A stretch of DNA of 64,000 bases from Actinomycetes bacterium (GTDB taxonomy: Bacteria; Actinomycetota; Actinomycetes; Mycobacteriales; Mycobacteriaceae), in the NCBI GenBank assembly GCA_023461275.1, contig JAEYMI010000076.1, forward strand, positions 62,001-126,000, given 5' to 3'. The notes under the pieces were generated by a model. That model searched no databases. It had not been told where the DNA came from and saw nothing but the letters and a program-made list of their open reading frames with translations. Below are positions 1 through 10,540 of this stretch, piece by piece; the stretch's first letter is position 1; every line of letters begins with the position of its first letter. The translations under genes and the position numbers were made by a program.

Positions 1-321
1 GTCTTCACCGCCCGGCAGCTGGCCGCCGATGCCGCCGTACGCCACCTGCCTGCCGAGCAGCGGAGTGATCTCGTCGAGCTGATCGGCCCGCTCGTCGACC
101 ACGACCGGGCCGCGTCCACGCAACTGGTGGCCACCATCGACGCCCACCTCCGGCACGGTTGCAGTGCTACGCGATCGGCGCAGGCGCTGCATATCGGGCG
201 CCAGAGCCTGTATCAGCGTCTGGAGCGAATCCGCACCCTCCTCGGATTCGATCCGGCCGCACCGGAGGTGTACGCGTCGATCCTGCTGGCGGTCAGCGCA
301 TTTCACGCCGATCAACGCTGA
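1..321 (+). CDS. PucR-type transcriptional regulator, C-terminal fragment
   Basis: The reading frame is already open at base 1 and ends at the TGA at 319-321, so only about the last 106 residues are here. They contain the helix-turn-helix found at the C-terminus of PucR/CdaR-type regulators: a helix after LRHGCSATRSAQAL, then GRQSLYQRLERIRTLLG. The family senses purines, sugar acids or amino acids through N-terminal domains that lie outside the window. The gene converges with a nucleobase permease gene 52 bp away, so control of nucleobase or nitrogen use is a reasonable inference. Family call fairly sure; ligand unknown. Confidence 0.75.
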   Translation, partial: VFTARQLAADAAVRHLPAEQRSDLVELIGPLVDHDRAASTQLVATIDAHLRHGCSATRSAQALHIGRQSLYQRLERIRTLLGFDPAAPEVYASILLAVSAFHADQR

Positions 322-373
322 CCGTCCCCCCGTTCGTGCTCGACGTTCTCTTATTCTCGAGGCGTCCGCGGCG

Positions 374-1813
374 TCAGGACCGGTGCGCCACCATCGATTC
401 CTCGACGGTCCGTCGGGCCAGGATGAGATAGGCGACGAAGGCGATGACGAATCCGACGAAGGCGCCGATATCGCCGAGGTCCGGGACGGCCCGAACGACG
501 AACCCGACGAACTTCTCCTGGTTGCAGAACAGCAGCAGTGATGCGATCAGCGCGATCAGGAAGGCGGCGACACCGCCCCAGTTGGCGTACTTCGTGTCAT
601 AGAGCAAGGCCAACGTCGGCGGCTCCTTGCGCAACAGGCGATCGGCGAAGACGACGCCGAGCCACGGCCCGATCCAGTACGCCACCAAGAGCAGGAAGGC
701 TTCATAGGATGCCGCCGCGTCGGCCAGGGCCCACCACGCGACGAGGAATCCGACGACGCCGAAGAAGACGGTGACCAGCGCGCGCTGGATGCCGATCGGC
801 AGCTTGAAGCCCATGGTCACGAAAGCCATTGAGCCGGAATAGACGTTGATGGCGTTGGCCGCCACCGCGCCGACCGCGATGGCCGCCAGGGTCAGGTTGG
901 CGATCACCGATCCGAAGTTGTTGGTGAAGGCCTCGGTCGGGTTCTCCGAGGTCGGTGCGCCGATGGTGACCGATGCGGCTCCGACGATCATCAGGAACGT
1001 GCAGGACACGAACAGCCCGGCGGAGGCGAACAGACCGGTCTGGAGCTTCGACACCGTCGGCGGCAGGTAGCGCGTGTAGTCGGCGGCATACGGCGTCCAG
1101 CCCGCGGTGTAGCCGAACGAGGCGCCGACCGCGAGAAGGAAACCGCCCAACGAGAATCCGCCGTCGGCGGCCGGGGTGTTCACGTGCGACTTGCTGAAGA
1201 TGATGATCGCGCCGATGAGGAAGACCACCGCCAGGATCGGTGCGGCGATCCGCTCGAAGGTCTGCACCAGGTTGTGTCCGAAGAACGCGAAAGCGGTCTG
1301 CGCGACCACGATGATGATCAGCGCCACGAGCGGACCGATGCCGAACAAGGTGCTCAGGGCGAAGGCGCCGCTGACGCTGTTGGTGGCGAACCAGCCGACG
1401 CCGCACATCACCGCCATGAATGTGGCCGGCAGGGCATTGCCGCGGTAGCCGAAGGCCAAGCGGCCCAACACCATCTGCGGCACACCGTGCAATGGACCTT
1501 CGGCGGAGAGCAGGAAGTGGGCGATCGCGCCGAGTAGGTTACCGAGGACCATCGCCACGACCGCCTGCCAGAACGACAGGCCGAAGTAGGCGACGGAGAT
1601 GACGCCGACGAAGATCGTCGCGAACTCGAGGTTGGGTGCCGTCCACGTCCAGAACAGCCCGCGCGGCTTTCCGTGCCGGGCGTCGAGGGGGATCGGTTCA
1701 TTTCCCCCCGGTTCGACCGCGAGGATCTTGTCGCCGTAGCCGAGTTGGGAGACGTCGGCCGAGTCGTCGAGAGGTGTTCCGGTTGCCATGGCGTAACCCT
1801 GCTGCTGGGACAT
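374..1813 (-). CDS. NCS1-family nucleobase permease (cytosine/purine type)
   Basis: Integral membrane protein of about 479 residues with roughly twelve hydrophobic segments, the usual size and topology of nucleobase:cation symporter-1 proteins. Family hallmarks include LFWTWTAPNLEFATIFVG near the N-terminus, AHFLLSAEGPLHGVPQM and the PYAADYTRYLP segment in the middle. These proteins import cytosine, purines, allantoin or hydantoins with H+ or Na+; the substrate cannot be told from sequence. The start is uncertain: ATG 1813, ATG 1789 (better spaced behind AGCAGGG) and TTG 1825 are all possible. A PucR-type regulator gene converges on it and is a plausible regulator. Confidence 0.85.
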   Translation of the reverse strand: MSQQQGYAMATGTPLDDSADVSQLGYGDKILAVEPGGNEPIPLDARHGKPRGLFWTWTAPNLEFATIFVGVISVAYFGLSFWQAVVAMVLGNLLGAIAHFLLSAEGPLHGVPQMVLGRLAFGYRGNALPATFMAVMCGVGWFATNSVSGAFALSTLFGIGPLVALIIIVVAQTAFAFFGHNLVQTFERIAAPILAVVFLIGAIIIFSKSHVNTPAADGGFSLGGFLLAVGASFGYTAGWTPYAADYTRYLPPTVSKLQTGLFASAGLFVSCTFLMIVGAASVTIGAPTSENPTEAFTNNFGSVIANLTLAAIAVGAVAANAINVYSGSMAFVTMGFKLPIGIQRALVTVFFGVVGFLVAWWALADAAASYEAFLLLVAYWIGPWLGVVFADRLLRKEPPTLALLYDTKYANWGGVAAFLIALIASLLLFCNQEKFVGFVVRAVPDLGDIGAFVGFVIAFVAYLILARRTVEESMVAHRS

Positions 1814-2045
1814 AGTTGACGGCAACTGACGGATTGTCGGTTGCCGGAGCGTAACCGCCAGACAGATTGGCTTGGCAGGTGCCGGCGGGTCTGGTCAGGG
1901 GCGGGGGAGCCTTGCATGCCCCCGTGACGGGACCGCGCTGAGCCGCTTGTTGCGTAGTAGTGCGAAATCTACGTATCGGTCGAGTGACAGATTTGGGTAG
2001 TGCGGTACGCGTGTCGGCGTCCGGTGGTTCCACGACGCTCGGTGC

Positions 2046-2609
2046 ATGACCTCGCCTCGCGACAAGCTGGCCGAATGGCTGCAGCGCTACCTGCTCATCG
2101 AGTTGATCGGCACCGCCTGCGAACTCGGTTGTGCCGCGATCGGTTACCTATCGACCGGTTCGTTGGCCGTTGCCGCCCTGGCGGCGACGATCGGTGCCAA
2201 CCTCGGCTACTACGGTCCCGCCTGGTGGCGTGCCTATCGTTCGACGAAGGCGGCGTGTCACCTCGACAATCTCCTCGCGCGGACGCTGAGCACGTCGGTG
2301 CGTGCCACCTGGTGTGTCGCGGTCGAGTTCGGGCCGGGCGAAGCGGTTGATTCGCTGCTGGTGCGGCCCGCTCTGTTCTATTCGATGCCGATCCTGCTCG
2401 CAGGGTGGGCCGATGGCTCCGGGCCATGGGTGCTGGCCGGCGGCTGGGTGATCGGAAAGGTTCTGGCGGACATCGTTTTCTACGCCTGCACGGTGACGTC
2501 CTACGAGATCAACAAGTCGCGACTACCCGCGGTGGACAAGCCTCGGATAGTGCGGCCTTCCGGAGAGGACAACGTCGATGAAGTCGACATTCCGCAGTCA
2601 GCTGGCTGA
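2046..2609 (+). CDS. Small integral membrane protein of unknown function
   Basis: This 187-residue protein has about four hydrophobic stretches (near residues 17-33, 40-56, 110-125 and 128-150) and a charged C-terminal tail. I do not recognise the family. Its last 32 bases overlap the start of the decarboxylase gene that follows, in another frame, so the two are almost certainly co-transcribed and translationally coupled. That pairing suggests a role linked to the amine or amino-acid substrate of the decarboxylase, for example transport or anchoring. This is inference only; no transporter motif is visible. Confidence 0.7.
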   Translation: MTSPRDKLAEWLQRYLLIELIGTACELGCAAIGYLSTGSLAVAALAATIGANLGYYGPAWWRAYRSTKAACHLDNLLARTLSTSVRATWCVAVEFGPGEAVDSLLVRPALFYSMPILLAGWADGSGPWVLAGGWVIGKVLADIVFYACTVTSYEINKSRLPAVDKPRIVRPSGEDNVDEVDIPQSAG

Positions 2610-3750
2610 CGATCTGCACGCCGCGTCGGCACGCTGGGGTGATGCGATCGAGCGGCACGGCACACCAGTCCTGCTCTTCGACCCCGGTGAGTTGCGACGC
2701 AGCTATTGCGCCCTGAGCTCGGCACTACCGCGCGTCGACTGGCACTATGCGGTCAAAGCGCAGCCGCATCCCGAGGTGGTGGCATGTCTCGCCGAGGTAG
2801 GTGCGTACTTCGATGTCGCGTCGATGAACGAGTTGCACACGGTGCTTGGTTCCGGCGTTCATGCCGCTCGGTGCCTGCACAGCAATCCACACCGCAAACG
2901 CGCGGAGATCGTCGCCGCGCATCGCGCCGGGGTTCGACGCTTTGTCGTCGACAGCCGGTCCGAGGTCGACAAGTTCGTCGGCATCGGCGCGTCGGTGGAA
3001 CTACTGGTCCGGGTCTCGACGCCCAATCGGCACGCGAACATCGATCTGTCGAGAAAGTTCGGTGCAGCACCCGAAGAGGTGGAGTTGATCGTCAAACATG
3101 CTCTTGCTCAAGGGATACCGGTGGTGGGGTTGAGTGTGCACACCGGCAGCCAGAATGAGTCACCCCACTCCTACGCCGAGGCCGTGAGGTTGTGCCTGAC
3201 CATCATCGACACGGTATCCGAGGCCATCGGTGTCACGATGACCGTTCTCGACTTCGGCGGCGGTTTCCCGGTCCCGTACCTGGACGAGGTACCTGTAGGG
3301 GAGGAGTTCGCCGCCGCGATCGACGACGCGATGGGTGATCGGTGGCAGAACCTGACCGTTCTCGCCGAACCCGGCCGAATCGTCGTCGCGTCCTCGATGA
3401 CGTTGGTGTCCTCGGTGGTCGGGATTTCACAGCGCGATGGCGTGCCATGGATTCATCTCGACGACGGCTTGTACGGCTCGTACTCCAACGTGCTGACCGA
3501 ACACATCACGCCGCCGATCCTCTCCGGCTCAGAGGTTTTCGCGCGGGACGGAGTCGCCGACCGGCTCATGGTGCCGACGACGATCGCCGGCCCCACCTGT
3601 GACAGCCTCGACGTCATCGCGGTCGGCCATCCGATGCCCGCGATGTCGGTCGGGGACCTCGTGATCAGCCCGATGATGGGTGCCTACACCTCGGCCACCG
3701 CCACCGATTTCAACGGCATGCCACGGACCCCGGTTGTCCGGATCTCGTGA
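2578..3750 (+). CDS. PLP-dependent ornithine/lysine/diaminopimelate-type decarboxylase (fold III)
   Basis: A 390-residue fold-type III (alanine-racemase-like) PLP decarboxylase. The Schiff-base lysine is K60 in HYAVKAQP. VHTGSQ, the phosphate-binding loop DFGGGFP, EPGR and the C-terminal GPTCDSLD with its catalytic-type cysteine are all present. GPTCD and the closing GAYTSATATDFNG resemble ornithine decarboxylases more than LysA. The likely reaction is decarboxylation of ornithine or another basic amino acid to a diamine in the cytoplasm. The gene overlaps the preceding membrane-protein gene by 32 bp. The canonical lysA of lysine biosynthesis usually sits elsewhere (argS-lysA-thrA), which also argues against LysA here. 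Confidence 0.85.
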   Translation: MKSTFRSQLADDLHAASARWGDAIERHGTPVLLFDPGELRRSYCALSSALPRVDWHYAVKAQPHPEVVACLAEVGAYFDVASMNELHTVLGSGVHAARCLHSNPHRKRAEIVAAHRAGVRRFVVDSRSEVDKFVGIGASVELLVRVSTPNRHANIDLSRKFGAAPEEVELIVKHALAQGIPVVGLSVHTGSQNESPHSYAEAVRLCLTIIDTVSEAIGVTMTVLDFGGGFPVPYLDEVPVGEEFAAAIDDAMGDRWQNLTVLAEPGRIVVASSMTLVSSVVGISQRDGVPWIHLDDGLYGSYSNVLTEHITPPILSGSEVFARDGVADRLMVPTTIAGPTCDSLDVIAVGHPMPAMSVGDLVISPMMGAYTSATATDFNGMPRTPVVRIS

Positions 3751-3785
3751 CCTCGGGGTCAGTTGAGCGGGGTCAGTTCAGCGGG

Positions 3786-5279
3786 TCAGTTCAGCCAGGT
3801 GGCGGCACGTCGGGTGTGTGCGGCCTTGGTCTCTGCGGGCAGGCGGTCGTAGGTGCGCGGCATCATTCGTGAACGTGGGTTGGCCTCGAACACATCCCGG
3901 TGGTCGCGCACGAAGGTCCAGTAGAGCGCGTCCCAGTCCTGTATCCAGTCGCCGCCGGGGTAATCGCTCATCGTGCGAAGGTAATTGCTACCCGACACAT
4001 ACGGTTTGGTGGTGATCGCGGTGCCGGCGGCGAACTGGCCCATGGCGTAGACGTTGGGCACCATGACCCAGTCGTAGGCGTCGACGAACATCTCCATGAA
4101 CCACTCGTAGACGGCGTCGGGGTGTACGCGTAGCAGGCACATCGCGTTGCCCAGGACCATCAACCGTTCGATGTGGTGGGCGTAGCCGGTGTCGAGGACT
4201 CTGCGCAGCACGAGGTCGACCGGCTCGAGCCCGGTCTGCGCGGTCCACCACCCGTCCGGCGGAGTTGCGTGATGCGCCAGGTGATTTCGGCTGCGAAGGC
4301 GGCGGCCGTAGATGTGATAGGTGGCCCGCATGTACTCGCGCCAGCCGATCACCTGCCGGACGAAGCCCTCGATGCTCGGCAGCGGAACCCGATTGCGTTC
4401 ACCGAGCTCGAGGGCTCGATTCAGTACCGTGCGCGGGCTGATCAACCCGATGTTGAGGGCAGGGGTGAGCAATGAGTGAAAGACGTAGGGATGTTCGGCA
4501 CTCAGTGCGTCCTCGTAGGGTCCGAACTCGCTGAAGCGATCGGACAAGAATTGTTCGAACGATGCCTCGGCCTCGGCATGCGATGTGGGCCAACGGAAGT
4601 CAGTCACCTCGCCGGGATTGTCGGGGAAGCGCTGGACGACCCAGTCGATCGCGTCGTCGACGGACCGATCTCGTTCCGGCGGAAGGGGTGCCGGTACCGG
4701 ATGGTTCCTGGGCAACTTCTTTCGGTTGTCGGCATCGAAACTCCATTGTCCGCCAACGGGTTCGCCGTCGGCGTCGAGAAGGACGCCCAGGCGGCGCCGT
4801 TGCCACGTATAGAACGTCGCCATCCGCGGTCGGCCGCGGCCGCCGTCGAAGGCCTCCCGCAGCTGCGCTCGGGTGGTGAGGAAGTTCGGCGATTCGATCA
4901 TGTCGTCGGGGGTCATCGACACCCCGGCGTCGGCGAGAGCGCCGAGCACGTCGCGGCACAGCCAGTCGTCGACGACGTCGTACAGGTGGATGTCTGTTGC
5001 GTGGATGTTGTTGCCGCCGAACCTTGTGAGCGCCCGGGCGAGAGCTGCGCGGCTGGTGGTCCGGCCGTCGGATTCGACGACCTCGACGTCGAATCCGCGT
5101 TCGGAGAGCCGGGTGGCGAACCGTGACATCGACGCCCGATGCAGCACCAGCTTCTGCCGGTGGAACCGATACTGACGAAAGAACAGGTCGTGTTCGACGA
5201 GGATGAACCGGGTGCCGTCCGGTGCGTCGAGGTGCGTGGCGAACAGCTGGTGGGGCATGACCAGTCTGATCAACAGCAA
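3786..5279 (-). CDS. Cryptochrome/photolyase-family protein of the FeS-BCP type, lacking the cluster cysteines
   Basis: About 490 residues, matching the bacterial (6-4)-photolyase-like group (PhrB/CryB, FeS-BCP; DPRP domain at the N-terminus). Visible hallmarks are PHQLF near the start, YTWQRRR, the FAD-domain segments GYAHHIERLM and DAYDWVMVPNVYAMGQFAAG, and TKPYVSGSNYLRTMSDY. Such proteins bind FAD and repair UV lesions or sense light. Only two cysteines exist (about residues 108 and 381), and neither lies where this group normally holds its 4Fe-4S cluster. The start is uncertain: TTG 5279 or 5273 behind GGGAG, or ATG 5258. The 5' end overlaps the ybdD stop, so it is read with cstA-ybdD. 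Confidence 0.85.
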   Translation of the reverse strand: MLLIRLVMPHQLFATHLDAPDGTRFILVEHDLFFRQYRFHRQKLVLHRASMSRFATRLSERGFDVEVVESDGRTTSRAALARALTRFGGNNIHATDIHLYDVVDDWLCRDVLGALADAGVSMTPDDMIESPNFLTTRAQLREAFDGGRGRPRMATFYTWQRRRLGVLLDADGEPVGGQWSFDADNRKKLPRNHPVPAPLPPERDRSVDDAIDWVVQRFPDNPGEVTDFRWPTSHAEAEASFEQFLSDRFSEFGPYEDALSAEHPYVFHSLLTPALNIGLISPRTVLNRALELGERNRVPLPSIEGFVRQVIGWREYMRATYHIYGRRLRSRNHLAHHATPPDGWWTAQTGLEPVDLVLRRVLDTGYAHHIERLMVLGNAMCLLRVHPDAVYEWFMEMFVDAYDWVMVPNVYAMGQFAAGTAITTKPYVSGSNYLRTMSDYPGGDWIQDWDALYWTFVRDHRDVFEANPRSRMMPRTYDRLPAETKAAHTRRAATWLN

Positions 5280-5469
5280 CGACTCCCGGGGTGCCGATCC
5301 TGCTCGGCGTAGCGGGTTCGCCAGTACTCGCGTTCGGACAGCGGGGGAGAACGATGACCCGACCGCGCGTGGTGCTCGAGGTAGTGCTGGTAGTCCCGGT
5401 CACCCATGACACTGCCGATGTACCAACGGGTCTGGTGCACCGCGCGTCGGAGTGCGTCGACGGCGGTGG

Positions 5470-5473
<4 letters not shown>
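5270..5473 (-). CDS. ybdD: YbdD/YjiX-family small protein
   Basis: A 67-residue protein starting at the ATG that overlaps the cstA stop (ATGA). It has the features of the YbdD/YjiX (DUF466) family: a GDRDYQHYLEHH-like segment followed by LSEREYWRTRYAEQ and a Cys-containing end (PGSRCC). YbdD-type proteins accompany CstA/BtsT carbon-starvation transporters and are needed for pyruvate or peptide uptake in enterobacteria. Its position directly downstream of cstA is the conserved arrangement. The 3' end overlaps the possible TTG starts of the photolyase gene. Confidence 0.85.
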
Positions 5474-7752
<2,279 letters not shown>

Positions 7753-7773
7753 GACGCAGCCTCCTGAAGTGAG

Positions 7774-7789
7774 TGTGGCCTGCGTCACT
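7774..7789. promoter_or_regulatory. Candidate CRP-type operator upstream of cstA
   Basis: The sequence TGTGG-CCTGCG-TCACT matches eight of the ten arm positions of the CRP/CRP-Mt consensus TGTGA-N6-TCACA. It lies about 22 bp before the cstA start. In E. coli cstA is activated by cAMP-CRP, so a site here is biologically sensible, but the two mismatches and closeness to the ribosome-binding site make it tentative. Confidence 0.3.
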
Positions 7790-7929
7790 CTACTCCGGCG
7801 TATGTGCACGGATCACGAGGGTGGTGGGTCGTCGAATCGGGTGTTGTGGCGCGATCGGCCAAAGATGAGCACACTGGACTCAAGGTGTGTCGGCGAATGA
7901 CGCCGGACATCGAACAACAGGAGGTCAGC

Positions 7930-8337
7930 ATGGCAGACAGGAACAACCCGTTCGGGTTCGACGCGGAGGATTTCGATCGCTTCGCACGTGAGGCAGGCGA
8001 CGGGCTCCGTGATGCCTTCGGCAAGATCTTCGAGGGTTCGTCGGCAGGCTCCGGCGGATGGTCGGTCCTGTTCGACCAGGCGACACGACGGCCACGCCCG
8101 CAGCCCGAGGCGGCCGGCGAAACCGGCTCCGGGGTCTGGGCCATCTTCACCGTCGACGATCAGGGCGGCGCGCGCGTGGAGCAGGTGTTCGCCTCCGAAC
8201 TCGACGCGTTGCGGGCCAACCAGCACAACGTCGAAACCAATCGGCGGGTCCGGTTCCTGCCCTACGGCATCACCGTCGGCGCACTCGACGCGGCGATCGA
8301 CAGCCCGCGCGACTCCGATGGCGTCGAGAGCGACTGA
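7930..8337 (+). CDS. Hypothetical protein, 135 residues
   Basis: The start is set by a strong CAGGAGG at 7918-7924, six bases before ATG 7930. The product is soluble and acidic. It has an N-terminal segment with DAEDFDRFAREAGDGLRDAFGKIF, which could form an amphipathic helix, and a C-terminal half resembling a small alpha/beta fold (WAIFTVDDQGGARVEQVF, VRFLPYGITVGALD). I do not recognise a family. The gene stands alone between divergent cstA and a convergent Rpf gene and ends at a strong terminator hairpin. Confidence 0.75.
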   Translation: MADRNNPFGFDAEDFDRFAREAGDGLRDAFGKIFEGSSAGSGGWSVLFDQATRRPRPQPEAAGETGSGVWAIFTVDDQGGARVEQVFASELDALRANQHNVETNRRVRFLPYGITVGALDAAIDSPRDSDGVESD

Positions 8338-8350
8338 CCGGTCCTGAACG

Positions 8351-8392
8351 AACAGCACCGAGGCTCAGCTGCTGCCGAGCCTCGGTGCTGTT
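8351..8392. terminator. Bidirectional terminator hairpin between convergent genes
   Basis: A perfect 16-bp inverted repeat, AACAGCACCGAGGCTC (8351-8366) and its complement (8377-8392), encloses a 10-base loop. It lies between the stop of the 135-residue protein gene and the stop of the convergent Rpf gene and can serve both. Confidence 0.85.
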
Positions 8393-8427
8393 GGTTCTGC
8401 GCTGTCAGATCAAGTTGCTGTGTGAGA

Positions 8428-8754
8428 TCAGAGGTACTGACCGCACACCGGCCACGCGCCGGCGCCCTGGGTGGCCAGGACGTTCTCCGCGACGCGGATC
8501 TGCTCCTCGCGCGAGGCGTTGGCAGCGCTGCCGGACCCGCCGTTGGCTTCCCAGGTGCTCTGGGAGAACTGCAGGCCACCGTAGTAGCCGTTGCCGGTGC
8601 TGATGCCCCAGTCTCCGCCGCTCTCGCACTGTGCGACGGCGTCCCAGTCGTGTCCGGCCGCGTGAGCGGTCGCGGTCATGAGACCGAAGGGGGCGATGGT
8701 CATCGCGCCGATGATTCCGGCACGCAGGGTGAGCTTCTTCAGGCTCGTGGTCAT
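8428..8754 (-). CDS. Resuscitation-promoting factor (Rpf-domain lysozyme-like protein)
   Basis: A 108-residue secreted protein. A signal peptide (LRAGIIGAMTIAPFGLMTATAHA) leads straight into one Rpf domain: DWDAVAQCESGGDW, GNGYYGGLQFSQSTW and the closing AWPVCGQYL. E44 in CESGGDW is the catalytic glutamate and two cysteines can form the family disulfide. Rpf proteins cleave peptidoglycan and stimulate regrowth of dormant cells. It has no LysM or DUF348 domain, so it is the short Rpf form. ATG 8754 follows AGGAGG closely. The 300-bp upstream region is unusually AT-rich and contains a CRP-like palindrome. Confidence 0.93.
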   Translation of the reverse strand: MTTSLKKLTLRAGIIGAMTIAPFGLMTATAHAAGHDWDAVAQCESGGDWGISTGNGYYGGLQFSQSTWEANGGSGSAANASREEQIRVAENVLATQGAGAWPVCGQYL

Positions 8755-9056
8755 TGTTCCTCCTATCACCACCCGCGGGGTCGGGTGATTGACTTTCGGA
8801 CCGTGGCGACCATACAAAGCAATCACGGAAAGATCACATCGGGCACTTACGCTGCAAACAATATATTTCGATGCGATAACGCAAATGGTTTTGGAAGAAT
8901 TGCCTGCGCATTGCGGCGTTTCATCGATCTGTCCACAGGAATGATTCACAGGAATCGATGTGAGGTATATCACCAGCAAATGGTGATTCACGTCATCATT
9001 TGAGGGCGCATTCCGTGCCGCCTCGGCACCGATACGACGCGAATGCTTGGGGACCC
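8755..9056 (-). promoter_or_regulatory. AT-rich leader/promoter region of the Rpf gene
   Basis: This 302-bp gap has no gene. It is far more AT-rich than its surroundings (25 G/C in 60 over 8821-8880 by hand count). Several TGTGA or TCACA half-sites are scattered through it, including the near-perfect palindrome at 8959-8974. A long regulated leader is typical of actinobacterial rpf genes. I could not recognise a ydaO-type (cyclic di-AMP) riboswitch core in it. Confidence 0.55.
8959..8974. promoter_or_regulatory. CRP-like binding site upstream of the Rpf gene
   Basis: TGTGA-GGTATA-TCACC matches nine of ten arm positions of the CRP consensus TGTGA-N6-TCACA. It lies about 205 bp upstream of the Rpf start codon. 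A second weaker GTGA-N6-TCAT lies at about 8983-8996. rpfA of Mycobacterium tuberculosis is a known CRP (Rv3676) target, which supports a functional reading. Confidence 0.6.
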
Positions 9057-9350
9057 TCAGGCGACGGATTTGAACGGATCGTGTTCGGCCATCAGCTTGT
9101 CCACCCGGGCCTCGTCGATCCGGGCCCGAACGGTGCCGTGTTCCTGCCGGTCGCGAACTACCTTTGCCAGTGTGAATGTGCTCGACGTGAGGAACAGCAA
9201 CGTGATTCCGAGAAAGCCGCGCTGCCACATGTCGATGGGTAGGTAGAGGATGCCGATGACGGCGGTGACGAGGCTGACGCCGAAGGCGATCGCGGCCTGG
9301 AGGAAGAATGCTGCGGTGGTGGCGGTCTGGGGAACATCGGTATGTGTCAT
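9057..9350 (-). CDS. YiaA/YiaB-type inner membrane protein
   Basis: A small membrane protein of about 97 residues with two transmembrane helices (TTAAFFLQAAIAFGVSLVTAVIG and RGFLGITLLFLTSSTFTL), then the conserved TLAKVVRDRQE and a charged tail. This is the YiaAB two-helix family, of unknown function. ATG 9350 fits the family N-terminus; ATG 9362 is possible. It lies between the Rpf gene and an AI-2E-family gene on the same strand, with no clear operon link. Confidence 0.8.
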   Translation of the reverse strand: MTHTDVPQTATTAAFFLQAAIAFGVSLVTAVIGILYLPIDMWQRGFLGITLLFLTSSTFTLAKVVRDRQEHGTVRARIDEARVDKLMAEHDPFKSVA

Positions 9351-9394
9351 GCCGTTCAGCATGGCCGCCGCACCAAGCGCCGGGATGAGTATCG

Positions 9395-10540
9395 CTACTC
9401 AGGTCGTGGCAGTGTTTTCGCGCCCGGTTCGTCGGCGGCTGGTGGTTCGTCGGCTGGTGATTCATCGATCCGGTTGGATGTTCCGTTGGAGCTGAGCAAG
9501 ACGTCCGCCCACCTGGTGGCGGGGTCGATATCGATCAGCAGAGCCTTGCTCAGCAGTGTGAGCGGGACTGCCAGGATCGCACCCAGCGGGCCTATCGCCC
9601 AGGCCCAGAAAATCAATGAGATGAAGGTAAGGGTGGTCGAGAGATTGACCGCGTCGCCGACGAACTTGGGCTGAATGATCGACTGGATGACCACATTGAT
9701 CACGCTGTACACGATGATGATCAGCACCATCTGGCCGACGCCACCATTCAGCAGGCCCAGCAGGGCGGGCGGAATCAGGCCGATGATGAAACCGACGTTG
9801 GGAATGTAGTTGGTGATGAACGAGAGCAGTCCCCACAGGATCGGCAGCGGCACGCCGATCGCCCACAGCGCGCCGGCGTCGATCACCGCCACGATCAGCC
9901 CGAATACCGTCGACACCACCAGATAGCTCCGGGTTCCGGCCGCGAAAGACGAGAAACCGTGCGCGATATCGGGTCGCTGCGCGCCAAGGATGGCCATCCG
10001 CTCGCCGGCTCCCATCGAGTCGGCTGCCATGAAGATCAGCAGTGTGAGCACCAGCAGGAGGCTTGATGCGAGGCCGGCGCTGCTCTGCAATACATCGCCG
10101 ACCACGCCGACGACCTTGCTCGCGTCGACATTCGAGATGGTGTCGTGGACTTTGTCCTGGCTCACTCCGTGACTGGTGAGGAACTTCTGGAAGCTGTTGA
10201 CCAGCGAGTCGAACTTGGCCGAATACTCCGGCAGGATCGACGCCAGTCGCGCGACGGAATACACCAGCGAGGCGAACAGCCCGATCAGGATCCCATAGAC
10301 GGCCAGTAGGACGGCCAGGAACGCGATCCACGACGGCACTCCCTTGGCGCGAAGCCACCCTTGGACCGGGTGGACGGCCACCACGAGCATCAACGCCAGG
10401 AACACCGGCCCCACCAGGCTGGAAATCGCCTTGATGCCGGCGACTGTCACCACCAGGCCGGCGATGGTGAGCAGAACGATCGAGCCTCTCGGCATCGACC
10501 ACTCACCGACGGTGCGTCGGGGCACGTCCGAAGTGGCCAC
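9395..10540 (-). CDS. AI-2E family (UPF0118) membrane transporter
   Basis: About 381 residues with the pattern of the AI-2E exporter superfamily: an N-terminal helix pair, a hydrophilic region (SILPEYSAKFDSLVNSF), then a run of helices holding the family segments FITNYIPNVGFIIGLIPPA, QSIIQPKFVGDAVNLS and GPLGAILAVPLTLL. Members export autoinducer-2, drugs or Na+; the substrate here is unknown. GTG 10540 is chosen because GAGGAAG precedes it at good spacing. The C-terminal 30 residues are acidic, Pro/Ala-rich and probably disordered. Confidence 0.88.
   Translation of the reverse strand: MATSDVPRRTVGEWSMPRGSIVLLTIAGLVVTVAGIKAISSLVGPVFLALMLVVAVHPVQGWLRAKGVPSWIAFLAVLLAVYGILIGLFASLVYSVARLASILPEYSAKFDSLVNSFQKFLTSHGVSQDKVHDTISNVDASKVVGVVGDVLQSSAGLASSLLLVLTLLIFMAADSMGAGERMAILGAQRPDIAHGFSSFAAGTRSYLVVSTVFGLIVAVIDAGALWAIGVPLPILWGLLSFITNYIPNVGFIIGLIPPALLGLLNGGVGQMVLIIIVYSVINVVIQSIIQPKFVGDAVNLSTTLTFISLIFWAWAIGPLGAILAVPLTLLSKALLIDIDPATRWADVLLSSNGTSNRIDESPADEPPAADEPGAKTLPRPE

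Noticed and set aside
8755..9000. ydaO-type cyclic di-AMP riboswitch before the Rpf gene
   Set aside because: The leader is AT-rich and lacks the conserved GGGG-rich core expected for this class; only CRP-like palindromes are convincing.
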